The notes beneath the pieces are model-generated. The model searched no databases. It had not been told where the DNA came from and saw only the letters and a list, made by a program, of their open reading frames with translations. A DNA stretch of 64,000 nt from Streptomyces sp. NBC_00443 (lineage in GTDB: Bacteria; Actinomycetota; Actinomycetes; Streptomycetales; Streptomycetaceae). The stretch's first letter is position 1, and each line of letters begins with the position of its first letter. The translations under genes were made by a program, and so were the position numbers. The stretch covers positions 7,440,001-7,504,000 of the forward strand of contig NZ_CP107917.1 of assembly GCF_036014175.1 (NCBI RefSeq), read 5' to 3'. This document shows positions 25,905-35,895 of the stretch, piece after piece.

Positions 25905-27242
25905 ATGACACGCGCCATATCCCTGCACCACGTGAGCAAGTCGTACACGCGAGGCGTCCGGGTCGTGGACCGGCTCTCGTTGGACATCGAGCCCGGCGAA
26001 TTCCTCGTCCTCCTCGGGCCCTCCGGCTGCGGCAAGTCCACCGTGCTGAGGATGATCGCCGGGCTGGAGGAGATCGACGAGGGCGAGCTGCTGCTGGACG
26101 GCGAGTGGTCCAACGACCTGCTGCCCGCCGACCGGCACATGGCGATGGTCTTCCAGAACTTCGCCCTCTACCCGAGCATGACCAGCCGCGACAACATCGG
26201 CTTCCCGCTGCGCATCGAGTCGCCCGGCGAGGATCCCCGCGCACGAGTGGACGCCACCGCGCGCATGCTGGGCATCGAGGACCTCCTCGACCGCTTCCCC
26301 GCCCAGCTCTCCGGCGGCGAACGCCAGCGCGTCGCCATGGGCAGGGCCATCGCCCGCCACCCCACCGCCTTCCTGATGGACGAGCCGCTGTCCAACCTCG
26401 ACGCCAAACTGCGCAACCACCTGCGCGCCGAAATCTCCTCCCTCACCCGGAAGCTGGGCGTCACCACGGTGTACGTCACCCACGACCAGGCCGAGGCGAT
26501 GTCGCTCGGCGACCGGGTGGCCGTCCTGCGCGGCGGCGTCCTCCAGCAGGTCGGCACCCCGCGTTCGGTGTACGCCCTGCCCCGTAACGTCTTCGTCGCC
26601 GCCTTCATCGGCACCCCGCGCATCAACCTTCTGCGCGGCCTGGTGCGCGCCCCGCTGGACGGCGCGATGACCATCAGCCTCGGCAAGCAGTACCTCCGGC
26701 TGCCCGAGCCCTTGTCCCTGGACCACCAGTTGCTCCGCGTCCAGCAGGGCCGTGAGGTGATCGTGGGGCTGCGTTCGGAGGCGGTGCGGATCGCCTCGCC
26801 CGCCACCGCCCGCCCCGGCGAGGTGCACATCACCGGCCTCGTCGAGCACGTGGAGTTCCAGGGGCACGAGGTCCTCGTCCACTTCAACACCGGCTCCCAG
26901 CCGGCCGTCGTACCGGACCTGGAGGCACCACGCCCCGTCCCGCCGGTCCGGCGCCGCCGCCGTGACGCCGGCACGGTGCTGGAGCGGCTCCGCGGCAAGG
27001 CGGGCGCGTTGCGTGCCGGGCCGGTGGTGACGCTGGAGCATCCGGCCGACGCCGCTGCCGGTCTGGCGCCGCCCGAGGGCCGCCTGCCCGGCGACCTCAT
27101 CGTGCGCACCACGCCCGACATCGACCTGCGGCACGGCATGCAGGTGCCGCTCCTCGTCGACATCGCCCACCTGTTCGTCTTCGACCAGCACGGCGACCGC
27201 ATCTGCCCGGCCCCGGCGCGACTGCCGGATTTGGATGAATGA
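25905..27242 (+). CDS. Orphan ABC transporter ATPase, sugar-importer (UgpC/MsiK) type
   Basis: ATPase of 445 residues. Walker A GPSGCGKST, signature LSGGERQRVAMGRAI, Walker B AFLMDEPLSNLDAKLR and the switch THDQAEAMSLGDRV are all present, as is the C-terminal TOBE-like regulatory region. The length exceeds the usual 370 residues because of an Arg-rich insert (about 345-390, PVRRRRRDAGTVLERLRGK) and a longer C terminus. No permease or binding-protein genes are adjacent. In Streptomyces one such ATPase (MsiK) energises many sugar importers, so this may be a second shared ATPase. The start ATG has a weak GGGGGC ribosome site. Confidence 0.88.
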   Translation: MTRAISLHHVSKSYTRGVRVVDRLSLDIEPGEFLVLLGPSGCGKSTVLRMIAGLEEIDEGELLLDGEWSNDLLPADRHMAMVFQNFALYPSMTSRDNIGFPLRIESPGEDPRARVDATARMLGIEDLLDRFPAQLSGGERQRVAMGRAIARHPTAFLMDEPLSNLDAKLRNHLRAEISSLTRKLGVTTVYVTHDQAEAMSLGDRVAVLRGGVLQQVGTPRSVYALPRNVFVAAFIGTPRINLLRGLVRAPLDGAMTISLGKQYLRLPEPLSLDHQLLRVQQGREVIVGLRSEAVRIASPATARPGEVHITGLVEHVEFQGHEVLVHFNTGSQPAVVPDLEAPRPVPPVRRRRRDAGTVLERLRGKAGALRAGPVVTLEHPADAAAGLAPPEGRLPGDLIVRTTPDIDLRHGMQVPLLVDIAHLFVFDQHGDRICPAPARLPDLDE

Positions 27243-27272
27243 GACACCTCGGGCATAGGTGGCTATGGGTGC

Positions 27273-27725
27273 ATGAATGTGCAACTCACCCGAACCGGGA
27301 CCGCCTTGACGGTGTCCGGTCTGCTGCTGGCCGTCGGTGCGCCCACCGCGTACGCCACCCTCGACGACGGAACCGCCCCGGCGCCGTCGCGGGGGGAGCC
27401 GTACGTCGAGACACAGCTCTTCTTCGGCACCGCGCGCCCCGACGGCGGTCCGGCCGTCACCGACCGGCAGTTCATGGCGTTCGTCGACAGGGAGGTCACG
27501 CCGGACTTCCCGGACGGCCTGACCGTGCAGAGCGGGCGCGGGCGGTGGCGGGACGCGAGCGGGGCGATCGAGAAGGAGCGGTCGCACGAGCTGATCCTGC
27601 TGTACCCGGTGGAGCGGGCGACCGCGAACGACGGGAAGATCGAGGAGATCCGCCGGGCCTACGCGAAGCAGTACGGCCAGGAGGCCGTGGCTAGGGTGGA
27701 CGACAGGGCCAGGGCGGACTTCTGA
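27273..27725 (+). CDS. Secreted DUF3574 protein
   Basis: Protein of 150 residues with a signal peptide (about 1-28, LTVSGLLLAVGAPTAYA). The mature part matches DUF3574 in general character (YVETQLFFGTARPDGGPAVT, FMAFVDREVTPDFPDGLTV), a small alpha-beta fold of unknown function. It starts 30 bases after the ABC ATPase and could be read from that transcript. No catalytic residues can be assigned. Confidence 0.8.
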   Translation: MNVQLTRTGTALTVSGLLLAVGAPTAYATLDDGTAPAPSRGEPYVETQLFFGTARPDGGPAVTDRQFMAFVDREVTPDFPDGLTVQSGRGRWRDASGAIEKERSHELILLYPVERATANDGKIEEIRRAYAKQYGQEAVARVDDRARADF

Positions 27726-27771
27726 AGCCAGGGGATGCCCGGCGCGAAGTCAGGGGATGCCTGGCGCCCGA
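27726..27771 (+). repeat. Short direct repeat after the DUF3574 gene
   Basis: Two imperfect copies of a 22-25-base unit sharing CAGGGGATGC and GGCGC lie just after the stop, the second copy ending near 27770. The repeats can also pair locally and may end the transcript, but no strong hairpin is visible. Confidence 0.4.
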
Positions 27772-27790
27772 AAACTATCGCCGCTAGTTT
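27772..27790. promoter_or_regulatory. 19-bp palindrome before the aldehyde dehydrogenase
   Basis: AAACTATCGCCGCTAGTTT has AAACTA/TAGTTT outer arms and CG/CG inner pairs around a single central base, with one mismatched pair. It lies 43 bases before the ATG at 27833 and is well placed as an operator. The matching regulator is not evident in the window. Confidence 0.6.
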
Positions 27791-27832
27791 ATGAGTCGTA
27801 CGACGACACGGCCCAGCCCGGGAGGACGCACC

Positions 27833-29221
<1,389 letters not shown>

Positions 29222-29232
29222 GGAGCGTTCAC

Positions 29233-30312
29233 GTGGTACGCGCAGCCGTCCTGCCCGAAGTGGGCGCCCCGCTGGAGATCACGGACATCGAGCTTCCCGA
29301 CCCCGGCCCCGGCCAGGTCCGCGTCCGTCTCGCCGCCGCCGGGGTGTGCCACTCCGACCTGTCCCTGTCCAACGGCACCATGCGGGTGCCGGTCCCCGCC
29401 GTCCTCGGCCACGAGGGCGCCGGCACGGTCGTCGCCGTCGGCGAGGGCGTCACCCATGTCGCGCCCGGCACCGAGGTCGTCCTCAACTGGGCCCCGTCCT
29501 GCGGAAGTTGCCACGCCTGCTCGCTCGGCGAGGTCTGGCTGTGCGCCAACGCCCTCAACGGCGCCGCCGACGTGTACGCCCGCACTGCCGACGGCACCGA
29601 CCTGCACCCCGGTCTGAACGTCGCCGCGTTCGCCGAGGAGACGGTCGTGTCATCGGGCTGCGTCCTGCCGCTCCCGGCCGGCATCCCCCTCGCCGACGCC
29701 GCCCTCCTCGGCTGCGCGGTCCTCACCGGCTACGGCGCCGTCCACCACTCGGCCAGGGTCCAGCCCGGCGAGACGGTCGCGGTGTACGGCGTCGGGGGAG
29801 TGGGCCTCGCGGCACTGCAGGCGGCCCGTATCGCGGGTGCCGGGCGCATCGTCGCGGTCGACGTCTCCCCGGCGAAGGAGGAACTGGCGCGCGCGGCCGG
29901 AGCCACCGACTATGTGGTCGCCTCCGAGAACACCGCCCGTGAGATCCGCGGGCTGACGGACAAGCAGGGCGTGGACGTGGCCGTCGAGTGCGTGGGACGC
30001 GCGGCCACGATCCGCACGGCCTGGGACTCCACCCGCCGCGGCGGCCGGACCACGGTCGTCGGCATCGGCGGCAAGGACCAGCAGGTCACCTTCAACGCCC
30101 TGGAGATCTTCCACTGGGGCCGGACCCTCGCCGGCTGCGTCTACGGCAACTCCGACCCGGCGCGGGACGTGCCGGTCCTGGCCGAGCACGTGCGCGCGGG
30201 CCGCCTGGACCTGGGCGTGCTCGTGACGGAACGGATCGGCCTGGAGGGCATCCCGGCGGCCTTCGAGAACATGCTCGCGGGGAAGGGCGGCAGGGCGCTG
30301 GTGGTGTTCTAG
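29233..30312 (+). CDS. Zinc-dependent alcohol dehydrogenase
   Basis: Enzyme of 359 residues of the medium-chain family. Catalytic zinc ligands are Cys39 and His60-Glu61 (GVCHSDL, GHEGAG); the structural zinc site is Cys90, Cys93, Cys96 and Cys104 (CGSCHACSLGEVWLC). The NAD-binding motif is GVGGVGLAA. Its sequence is close to mycothiol-dependent or aryl-alcohol type enzymes, but no motif decides between them. GTG 29233 with GGAG is the likely start, 11 bases after the aldehyde dehydrogenase, so the genes are co-transcribed. Confidence 0.93.
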   Translation: MVRAAVLPEVGAPLEITDIELPDPGPGQVRVRLAAAGVCHSDLSLSNGTMRVPVPAVLGHEGAGTVVAVGEGVTHVAPGTEVVLNWAPSCGSCHACSLGEVWLCANALNGAADVYARTADGTDLHPGLNVAAFAEETVVSSGCVLPLPAGIPLADAALLGCAVLTGYGAVHHSARVQPGETVAVYGVGGVGLAALQAARIAGAGRIVAVDVSPAKEELARAAGATDYVVASENTAREIRGLTDKQGVDVAVECVGRAATIRTAWDSTRRGGRTTVVGIGGKDQQVTFNALEIFHWGRTLAGCVYGNSDPARDVPVLAEHVRAGRLDLGVLVTERIGLEGIPAAFENMLAGKGGRALVVF

Positions 30313-30328
30313 CCCTGCTTTCCGCGCA

Positions 30329-30353
30329 CCCCGGCCTCCGAGCGAGGCCGGGG
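30329..30353 (+). terminator. Hairpin terminator after the dehydrogenase pair
   Basis: Perfect 10-bp stem (30329-30338 with 30344-30353) of CCCCGGCCTC/GAGGCCGGGG with a 5-base loop, 17 bases past the stop of the alcohol dehydrogenase. It isolates the pair from the MHS transporter. Confidence 0.8.
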
Positions 30354-30427
30354 CTCCCGGCATGTCCGGACCGTGTTCTGCGTGCCATGTACAGGCAAAA
30401 CTCCTGCTGTGCGACCCGTTGACGTCC

Positions 30428-30443
30428 ATACCGTCCGGTCAGT
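30428..30443. promoter_or_regulatory. TetR-type half-palindrome before the MHS transporter
   Basis: TACCGTCCGGTCAGTA (12 of 16 positions symmetric) about 63 bases before the ATG of the transporter. It resembles the ATACCG/CGGTAT family of sites elsewhere in the window and may bind a TetR protein. Confidence 0.4.
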
Positions 30444-30505
30444 ACGTTCCCCGGAACCCGAGCCACCCCCCGTTCCGTCCCCCGCACCCACCGGAGTGTG
30501 CACGC

Positions 30506-31828
30506 ATGGACACGGCACCTTCTGCCCAGCCGCTCACCCCTACCGCGTCCGCCGTCGGCAACCGCCGCCGCGTCGCCACCGCTGCCGCTCTCGCGTCGGC
30601 CGTGGAGTGGTACGACTACTTCGTCTTCGGCATCGCAGCCGCTCTCGTTCTCGGCGACCTGTACTTCCCGGCCGGCAGCCCGACCGCCGGGGTGCTCGCG
30701 TCCTTCGCGACCTTCGCCGTCGGCTTCCTGGCCCGGCCCATCGGCGGCATCGTCGCGGGCCAGCTGGGCGACAAGCGCGGCCGCAAGCCGATGCTGGTCC
30801 TCGCGCTCACCCTGATGGGCCTCGCCACCACCGGCATCGGCCTGCTCCCGACCTACGACACGATCGGCGTCGCCGCCCCGATCCTGCTCGTCCTCTTCCG
30901 CGTGCTGCAGGGCATCGCCGTAGGCGCCCAGTGGGGCGGCGCGATGCTCATGGCCACCGAGTACGCCCCCGAGGGCAAACGCGGCATCTACGGCAGCTTC
31001 GTCCAACTCGGCGTCCCCATCGGCGTGGTGACCGCCAACACGGTGTTCCTGCTGGCCGGCGCGTTCACCACCGACTCCGAGTTCGCGGCCTGGGCCTGGC
31101 GCGTGCCGTTCCTCGTCGGCCTGTTCGTCCTCGTGCTCGCCTGGTACATCCACACGCGCGTCGAGGAGACCCCCGAATTCCGGGAGGCGGAGAAGAAGCT
31201 GGCCGATCAGGAGAAGGCCGAGCAGCCCTCTCCGTTGCGTACGATCCTGCGCGAGCACCTCGGTACGGTGCTCCTCGCCGGCGGCTCCTTCGCCGTGAAC
31301 ACGGCGACCTTCTACATCATCATCACCGGCGTGCTCGACTACACGACCCGCGAACTCGGTATGAAGAAGAGCGCCGTGCTCACCGTCTCGCTCTGCATCA
31401 GCCTCACCCAGCTGGTGCTGATCCCGGCCGCCGCCGCGCTCTCCGACAAGCTCGGCCGCATCCGTATCTACGCGATCGGCGCGGCCGGCATCGCGCTGTG
31501 GGCCGTACCACTGTTCCTGCTGATCGACACCGGCTCGCTGCTGTGGCTGGCGGTCGGCACGTTCGTCGCCAGCTGTTTCCTCAGCATCATGTACGGCCCC
31601 CAGGCGGCTCTGTTCGCCGAGCTGTTCACGCCCGAGATGCGGTACACGGGCGCCTCCCTCGGGTACCAGATCGCGGCCGTGCTCGGCGGCGGCCTCGCGC
31701 CCTTCGTCATGGTGCTGCTGCTGGAGGCCACGGGCACCTCGCTGGCGGTCTCGGGCTACATCATCCTGCTCTCGGTGATCGCCCTGCTGTCCATCAAGGT
31801 CCTTGCGGACAGGGCGCGTTCACGCTGA
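30506..31828 (+). CDS. MHS-family metabolite:H+ symporter (MFS)
   Basis: Transporter of 440 residues with 12 helices. The MHS signatures are present: SAVEWYDYFVFGIAAALVLG at the first helix, RPIGGIVAGQLGDKRGRKP as motif A, and LFAELFTPEMRYTGASLGYQ in the second half. Relatives carry dicarboxylates, shikimate, proline/betaine or aromatic acids. GGAG precedes ATG 30506; the frame upstream is not conserved-looking. Its stop overlaps the convergent EamA gene by 9 bases. Location after the dehydrogenase pair suggests uptake of a carbon source. Confidence 0.92.
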   Translation: MDTAPSAQPLTPTASAVGNRRRVATAAALASAVEWYDYFVFGIAAALVLGDLYFPAGSPTAGVLASFATFAVGFLARPIGGIVAGQLGDKRGRKPMLVLALTLMGLATTGIGLLPTYDTIGVAAPILLVLFRVLQGIAVGAQWGGAMLMATEYAPEGKRGIYGSFVQLGVPIGVVTANTVFLLAGAFTTDSEFAAWAWRVPFLVGLFVLVLAWYIHTRVEETPEFREAEKKLADQEKAEQPSPLRTILREHLGTVLLAGGSFAVNTATFYIIITGVLDYTTRELGMKKSAVLTVSLCISLTQLVLIPAAAALSDKLGRIRIYAIGAAGIALWAVPLFLLIDTGSLLWLAVGTFVASCFLSIMYGPQAALFAELFTPEMRYTGASLGYQIAAVLGGGLAPFVMVLLLEATGTSLAVSGYIILLSVIALLSIKVLADRARSR

Positions 31829-32767
31829 CTCGCGGGTCTGCTCGGGTTGTGGCACACCGGCCACGACCCGGGCGGCCCGTGCGCGGGAGCGCGACACGGC
31901 GACCCCGGCCAGACACAGCGCCCCGCCCGCCAGGGTGAGCAGCCCCGGCACCTCGCCCAGCGCCAGCCAGGACATCAGCACGACCAGGGCGGGCACCGCG
32001 TACGTGGTCGCGCCCATACGGCCGGCCGTCGTACGGGCCAGGGCGTACGCCCAGGTCGTGAAGGCCAGCGCCAGCGAGAAGACGCCCAGGTAGACCATGT
32101 TGAGCGTGGCCGACAACGAGGCGTCGGCCAGATCGCCGATCAGTTGCCCGGCGAACGGCAGGCAGAGCACCGCCCCGACCAGGCACCCGAACGTCGTCAC
32201 CTGGAGCGCGCTCGCATGGCCGAGCGCCGGCTTCTGCGCCACGGCACCGCCCGCGTAGCCGATCGCGGCGAGCAGGCACAGCACCACGCCCAGCAGCGAG
32301 GAGCCACCCCCACCCGACATCGACAGCCCCACGGTCACCGCGCCCGCGAACGACACCGCCATCCCGGCCACCAGCCGCGGCGGCATCGGATCGCCGAGCA
32401 CCCGGGCGGCCAGCAGCGCCATCAGGATGGGCCCGATGTTCACGACGAGAGCCGCCGTACCGGCGTCCACCTGCTGCTCGCCCCAGTTCAGCACGACGCT
32501 GTAGAAGCCGAACCACAGCAGGCCCGATATCGCGATACCGGGCCAGGCCGCCCGCGGCGGCAGCCCCTCCCGCCGGACGAGGCAGATGCCCCCCAGCACC
32601 AGCGCGCCGACGAGCAGCCGCCCCAACGCGAGCGCGCCGGGCGAGTACTCGGCCCCCGCACTCCGAATCGACACGAAGGCCGAGGCCCACAACACGACGG
32701 TCACAGTGGCCGCACCGGCAGCGAGGAGCTCGGGACGACGGGCGGGGTGCGCGGAGGAGGTGCTCAT
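31820..32767 (-). CDS. EamA/DMT-family transporter
   Basis: Membrane protein of 315 residues with ten predicted helices arranged as two EamA repeats (about 15-145 and 160-290). Characteristic segments are VLWASAFVSIRSAG at the first helix and TTWAYALARTTAGRMGATTY in the second repeat. Such proteins export amino acids or metabolites; the substrate is unknown. Two adjacent ATGs are possible (32770 and 32767); the second has better spacing from GGGAGC. It is convergent with the MHS transporter, overlapping it by nine bases. The repeat-rich gap lies upstream. Confidence 0.9.
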   Translation of the reverse strand: MSTSSAHPARRPELLAAGAATVTVVLWASAFVSIRSAGAEYSPGALALGRLLVGALVLGGICLVRREGLPPRAAWPGIAISGLLWFGFYSVVLNWGEQQVDAGTAALVVNIGPILMALLAARVLGDPMPPRLVAGMAVSFAGAVTVGLSMSGGGGSSLLGVVLCLLAAIGYAGGAVAQKPALGHASALQVTTFGCLVGAVLCLPFAGQLIGDLADASLSATLNMVYLGVFSLALAFTTWAYALARTTAGRMGATTYAVPALVVLMSWLALGEVPGLLTLAGGALCLAGVAVSRSRARAARVVAGVPQPEQTRESA

Positions 32768-32830
32768 CATGCTCCCGAGGCTAGGAGGAAAGGGAGGGCG
32801 AGGGCTCGCGGATTTCGGACGTGGCGATGG

Positions 32831-33054
32831 GGGCGGGGGCAGTGCCTGACATTCGGGGGTGGTGCCGGGCGTTTCGGCGTCTGCTGGGCCATCGAGGGGC
32901 GGGGGTGGTGCCGGGCGTTTCGGCGTCTGCTGGTCACTGAGGGGCGGGGGCTGCGCTTGACAATCCGGCGTCTGTTCACCGGCCAAGGGGCGGGGGCGGC
33001 TCCCGGCAGGCCGACGTCCACTCAACCCACCAAGGGGCGCGGGGAACTGCGCGA
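32831..33054. repeat. Degenerate ~46-bp tandem array
   Basis: About five diverged units of 45-47 bases, each starting with GGGGCGGGGG and ending near CACCAAGG or CACTGAGG. Two central copies share a perfect 33-base stretch (32855-32887 and 32901-32933, period 46). The last unit merges into the dispersed element AAGGGGCGCGGGGAACTGCG at 33031. No ORF here looks protein-coding: the long frames are created by the repeat. This and the next repeat fill the 403-base gap between the EamA and ArsR genes. Confidence 0.8.
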
Positions 33055-33170
33055 CCCGCCCCCACGCACCCGCACCCGGCACACGACGAATGACACGACC
33101 CCACAGTCGCCCGCCCCCACGCACCCGCACCCGGCACACGACGAATGACACGACCCCACAGTCGCCCGCC
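33055..33170. repeat. Perfect 55-bp tandem duplication
   Basis: Two exact copies, 55 bases apart, containing CCCCCACGCACCCGCACCCG and GACGAATGACACGACC. The match runs from 33055 to 33170, 2.1 units, and ends at the stop codon of the ArsR gene. Being perfect, it is recent, and its number may vary between strains. Confidence 0.9.
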
Positions 33171-33881
33171 TCACCGCAACGCCCCCGCATCCACTCCGAG
33201 CAGCTCCCCGAACGCCCGCTCACCCGACGGAGTCACCTTCACGGCACGCTCCGACCCGATCCGCACACACCACCCCACCTCCAGCGCGTGCCGGCACAGA
33301 GCGGCGCCCGCGACCCCGGCCAGATGAGGCCGGCGTTCGGTCCAGTCGAGGCAGGCCCGGGCCAGCGGCCGGCGGCCTGCACGGTCGAGCGGAATGCCGA
33401 CCGCGTCGAACCAGCCCAGCCCCGCGTCGGTCAGCGCGAACCCGGTGTCCTGCCGCAGCAGCCCGCGCGAGGTCAGCGCATCCGTGACCGCGATGCCGAG
33501 CCGCCCGGCGAGATGGTCGTAGCAGGTGCGGCCACGGGCCATGGCCGAGCCCGCGCTGGACTCCCGCAGGTTCCGGGGCCGACGGTCCGTCCCCGGGCCG
33601 ACCTGCGCGGCGAGGTCCTCCACCAGCTGGGCGACCCGCGCGTCGGCCAGCCGCACGTACCGGTGCCGCCCCTGCCGCTCCTCGGCCAGCAGCCCGCCCG
33701 CGACGAGCTTGCCCAGATGCTCGCTCAGCGTCGACGCGGCGACCCCGGCGTGCCGGGCCAGCTCACCGGCGGTCCACGCCCGCCCGTCGAGCAGCGCCAG
33801 CAGACAGGCTGCCCGGGTCTCGTCGGCGACGAGTCCGGCGAGACGGGCCAGCTGCGATGCCTGGGGGTCCCTGGTGGTCAT
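33171..33881 (-). CDS. ArsR-family transcriptional regulator
   Basis: Regulator of 236 residues, longer than a plain ArsR. The winged helix-turn-helix is at about 10-85 (LARLAGLVADETRAACLLAL ... HAGVAASTLSEHLGKLVAGG). The remaining 140 residues form a second domain with two His-Cys pairs (ARGRTCYDHLAGRLGIA, CRHALEVGWCVRIG) that could sense a metal or ligand. No canonical arsenic CxxC motif is seen. ATG 33881 follows GGGACG; four more codons upstream are possible. Its stop abuts the tandem duplication. The next gene upstream on the strand is a TetR gene. Confidence 0.88.
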   Translation of the reverse strand: MTTRDPQASQLARLAGLVADETRAACLLALLDGRAWTAGELARHAGVAASTLSEHLGKLVAGGLLAEERQGRHRYVRLADARVAQLVEDLAAQVGPGTDRRPRNLRESSAGSAMARGRTCYDHLAGRLGIAVTDALTSRGLLRQDTGFALTDAGLGWFDAVGIPLDRAGRRPLARACLDWTERRPHLAGVAGAALCRHALEVGWCVRIGSERAVKVTPSGERAFGELLGVDAGALR

Positions 33882-33938
33882 GCGTCCCAGCATGCGACAC
33901 GGACACTTCGGCGGGCACCGAAGTATCAGCAGGCGTGC

Positions 33939-34580
33939 CTACGTGGCCCGCCCGACCTGCTCGTACTGCCGCGCGAGACCGTCCAGCAGTGCCGTCAGGC
34001 CCGTCTCGAAGGCGCGCTCGTCGATCTTCTCCTGCAGCTCGGCGAGGAGATGGGCCTGCCCGAGGTGGGGGTAGTCGGCGGGGTCGTACGCGCTCGCGTC
34101 GTCCACGAAGCCCCCGGCGAACGAACCGAGCGCCGAGCCCATGATGAAGTACCGCATCAGCGCACCGATGGACGTGGCCTGCGCCGGGGGCCAGCCCGCC
34201 TCGACCATCGCGCCGTAGACGGCGTCGGCGAGCCGCAGCGCGGCCGGGCGGCGGCCGGGGCCTCGGGCGAGGACCGGGACGATGTTCGGGTGGTCGCGCA
34301 GGGCGGCCCGGTAGGAGACGGCCCAGTCGTGCAGCGCGGTGCGCCAGTCCCGGCCGTCCTCGAACATCGACAGATCGACCTGCGCGCTGACCGAGTCGGC
34401 GACCGCCTCGAGGATGTCGTCCTTCGTGCGGAAGTGGTTGTAGAGGGAGGGCCCGCTCACGCCCAGCTCGGCGGCGAGCCGACGCGTGGAGACGGCCGCG
34501 AGGCCCTCCGCGTCCACGAGTTCGCGAGCCGTCGCGACGATCCGGTCGTAGCTGAGGAGGGGCTTGCGCGGTCGGGCCAT
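33939..34580 (-). CDS. TetR-family regulator divergent from acyl-CoA dehydrogenase
   Basis: Regulator of 213 residues with helix-turn-helix at about 10-60 (DRIVATARELVDAEGLAAVS ... AELGVSGPSLYNHFRTKDDI) and a TetR_C-like ligand domain. ATG 34580 is the likely start; three codons upstream are possible. It is divergent from the acyl-CoA dehydrogenase at 34685, with a palindrome between them at 34609-34625, so it likely represses both itself and that gene and responds to an acyl-CoA or related ligand. Confidence 0.9.
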   Translation of the reverse strand: MARPRKPLLSYDRIVATARELVDAEGLAAVSTRRLAAELGVSGPSLYNHFRTKDDILEAVADSVSAQVDLSMFEDGRDWRTALHDWAVSYRAALRDHPNIVPVLARGPGRRPAALRLADAVYGAMVEAGWPPAQATSIGALMRYFIMGSALGSFAGGFVDDASAYDPADYPHLGQAHLLAELQEKIDERAFETGLTALLDGLARQYEQVGRAT

Positions 34581-34608
34581 GGCGCACATAGTAGGGCTGC
34601 CGGACAGA

Positions 34609-34625
34609 AACTAGCAGTGCTAATT
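34609..34625. promoter_or_regulatory. Operator between the TetR gene and acyl-CoA dehydrogenase
   Basis: AACTAGCAGTGCTAATT has arms AAxTAGCA/TGCTAxTT around one central base. It lies 29 bases from the TetR start and 60 from the dehydrogenase start, in the middle of the divergent gap, in an AT-richer patch. Confidence 0.65.
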
Positions 34626-34684
34626 TAAATGTGCGGCTATCCATGTACGGCCGTCGAAGTCCGTTCTCTGTGGGGTGACTCGGC

Positions 34685-35836
34685 ATGAATCTGGAGCTCA
34701 GCGACGAGCAGGCCGCCGTCCGGCAACTCGCCCGCGACTTCGTGGACCGCGAAATCGCCCCGCACGTCATCGCGTGGGACCGGGCCGAGGAGGTGGACCG
34801 CGGAGTCGTCAAGAAGCTCGGCGAGGTCGGCTTCCTGGGCCTGACCCTCGACGAGGAGTACGGCGGCTCGGGCGGCGATCATCTGGCGTACTGCCTGGTC
34901 ACGGAGGAGCTGGGCCGGGGCGACTCCTCGGTGCGCGGGATCGTGTCGGTCTCCCTCGGCCTGGTCGCCAAGACCATCGCCGCCTGGGGGACCGAGGAGC
35001 ACAAGCGCCGCTGGCTGCCCGGGCTCACCTCCGGTGAGCAGGTCGGCTGCTTCGGCCTCACCGAGCCGGGCACCGGCTCCGACGCCGGCAATCTCGCCAC
35101 GCGGGCGGTCCGTGACGGCGGCGACTACGTCCTCAACGGCACCAAGATGTTCATCACGAACGGCACTTGGGCCGATGTCGTCCTGCTCTTCGCCCGCTCC
35201 ACCGACGCACCCGGCCACAAGGGCGTCTCCGCCTTCCTGGTCCCCACCGACACTCCCGGGCTGACCCGCCGCACCATCCACGGCAAGCTCGGCCTGCGCG
35301 GTCAGGCCACCGCCGAGCTGGTCCTTCAGGACGTACGGGTGCCCGCGGCGGCCATGCTGGGGGAGGAGGGCAAGGGCTTCTCGGTCGCCATGTCGGCGCT
35401 GGCCAAGGGGCGGATGTCGGTCGCCGCCGGGTGCGTGGGCATAGCCCAGGCCGCCCTTGACGCGGCCGTCCGCTACGCCGGCGAGCGCGAGCAGTTCGGC
35501 AAGTCCATCGCCCGGCACCAACTGGTCCAGGAGCTGATCAGCGACATCGCCGTCGACGTGGACGCGGCGCGGCTGCTGACCTGGCGGGTCGCCGACCTGA
35601 TCGACCGCGGGCTGCCCTTCGCCGTCGAGTCCTCCAAGGCCAAGCTGTTCGCCTCGGAGGCCGCGGTCCGCGCCGCCAACAACGCCCTCCAGGTCTTCGG
35701 CGGCTACGGCTACATCGACGAGTACCCGGCGGGCAAGCTGCTGCGGGACGCCCGTGTGATGACCCTGTACGAGGGCACCAGCCAGATCCAGAAGCTGGTC
35801 ATCGGGCGGGCGCTGACCGGGGTTTCGGCGTTCTGA
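34685..35836 (+). CDS. Acyl-CoA dehydrogenase
   Basis: FAD enzyme of 383 residues that introduces a 2,3-double bond in an acyl-CoA. The family blocks are present: CFGLTEPGTGSDAGN, LGLRGQATAEL, GREREQFGKS-like GEREQFGKSIARHQLVQ, and the C-terminal FGGYGYIDEYPAGKLLRDA. The catalytic base is Glu363 in LYEGTSQIQ. It begins 104 bases from the divergent TetR start. The chain length preference is unknown; the sequence is closest in general style to short/branched-chain enzymes. Confidence 0.93.
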   Translation: MNLELSDEQAAVRQLARDFVDREIAPHVIAWDRAEEVDRGVVKKLGEVGFLGLTLDEEYGGSGGDHLAYCLVTEELGRGDSSVRGIVSVSLGLVAKTIAAWGTEEHKRRWLPGLTSGEQVGCFGLTEPGTGSDAGNLATRAVRDGGDYVLNGTKMFITNGTWADVVLLFARSTDAPGHKGVSAFLVPTDTPGLTRRTIHGKLGLRGQATAELVLQDVRVPAAAMLGEEGKGFSVAMSALAKGRMSVAAGCVGIAQAALDAAVRYAGEREQFGKSIARHQLVQELISDIAVDVDAARLLTWRVADLIDRGLPFAVESSKAKLFASEAAVRAANNALQVFGGYGYIDEYPAGKLLRDARVMTLYEGTSQIQKLVIGRALTGVSAF

Positions 35837-35895
35837 GTACCTGGCTGAGTAGTTCAGCGGATGTGGCGCGGGGCACGTTCGCCGACCCTTGGCCC

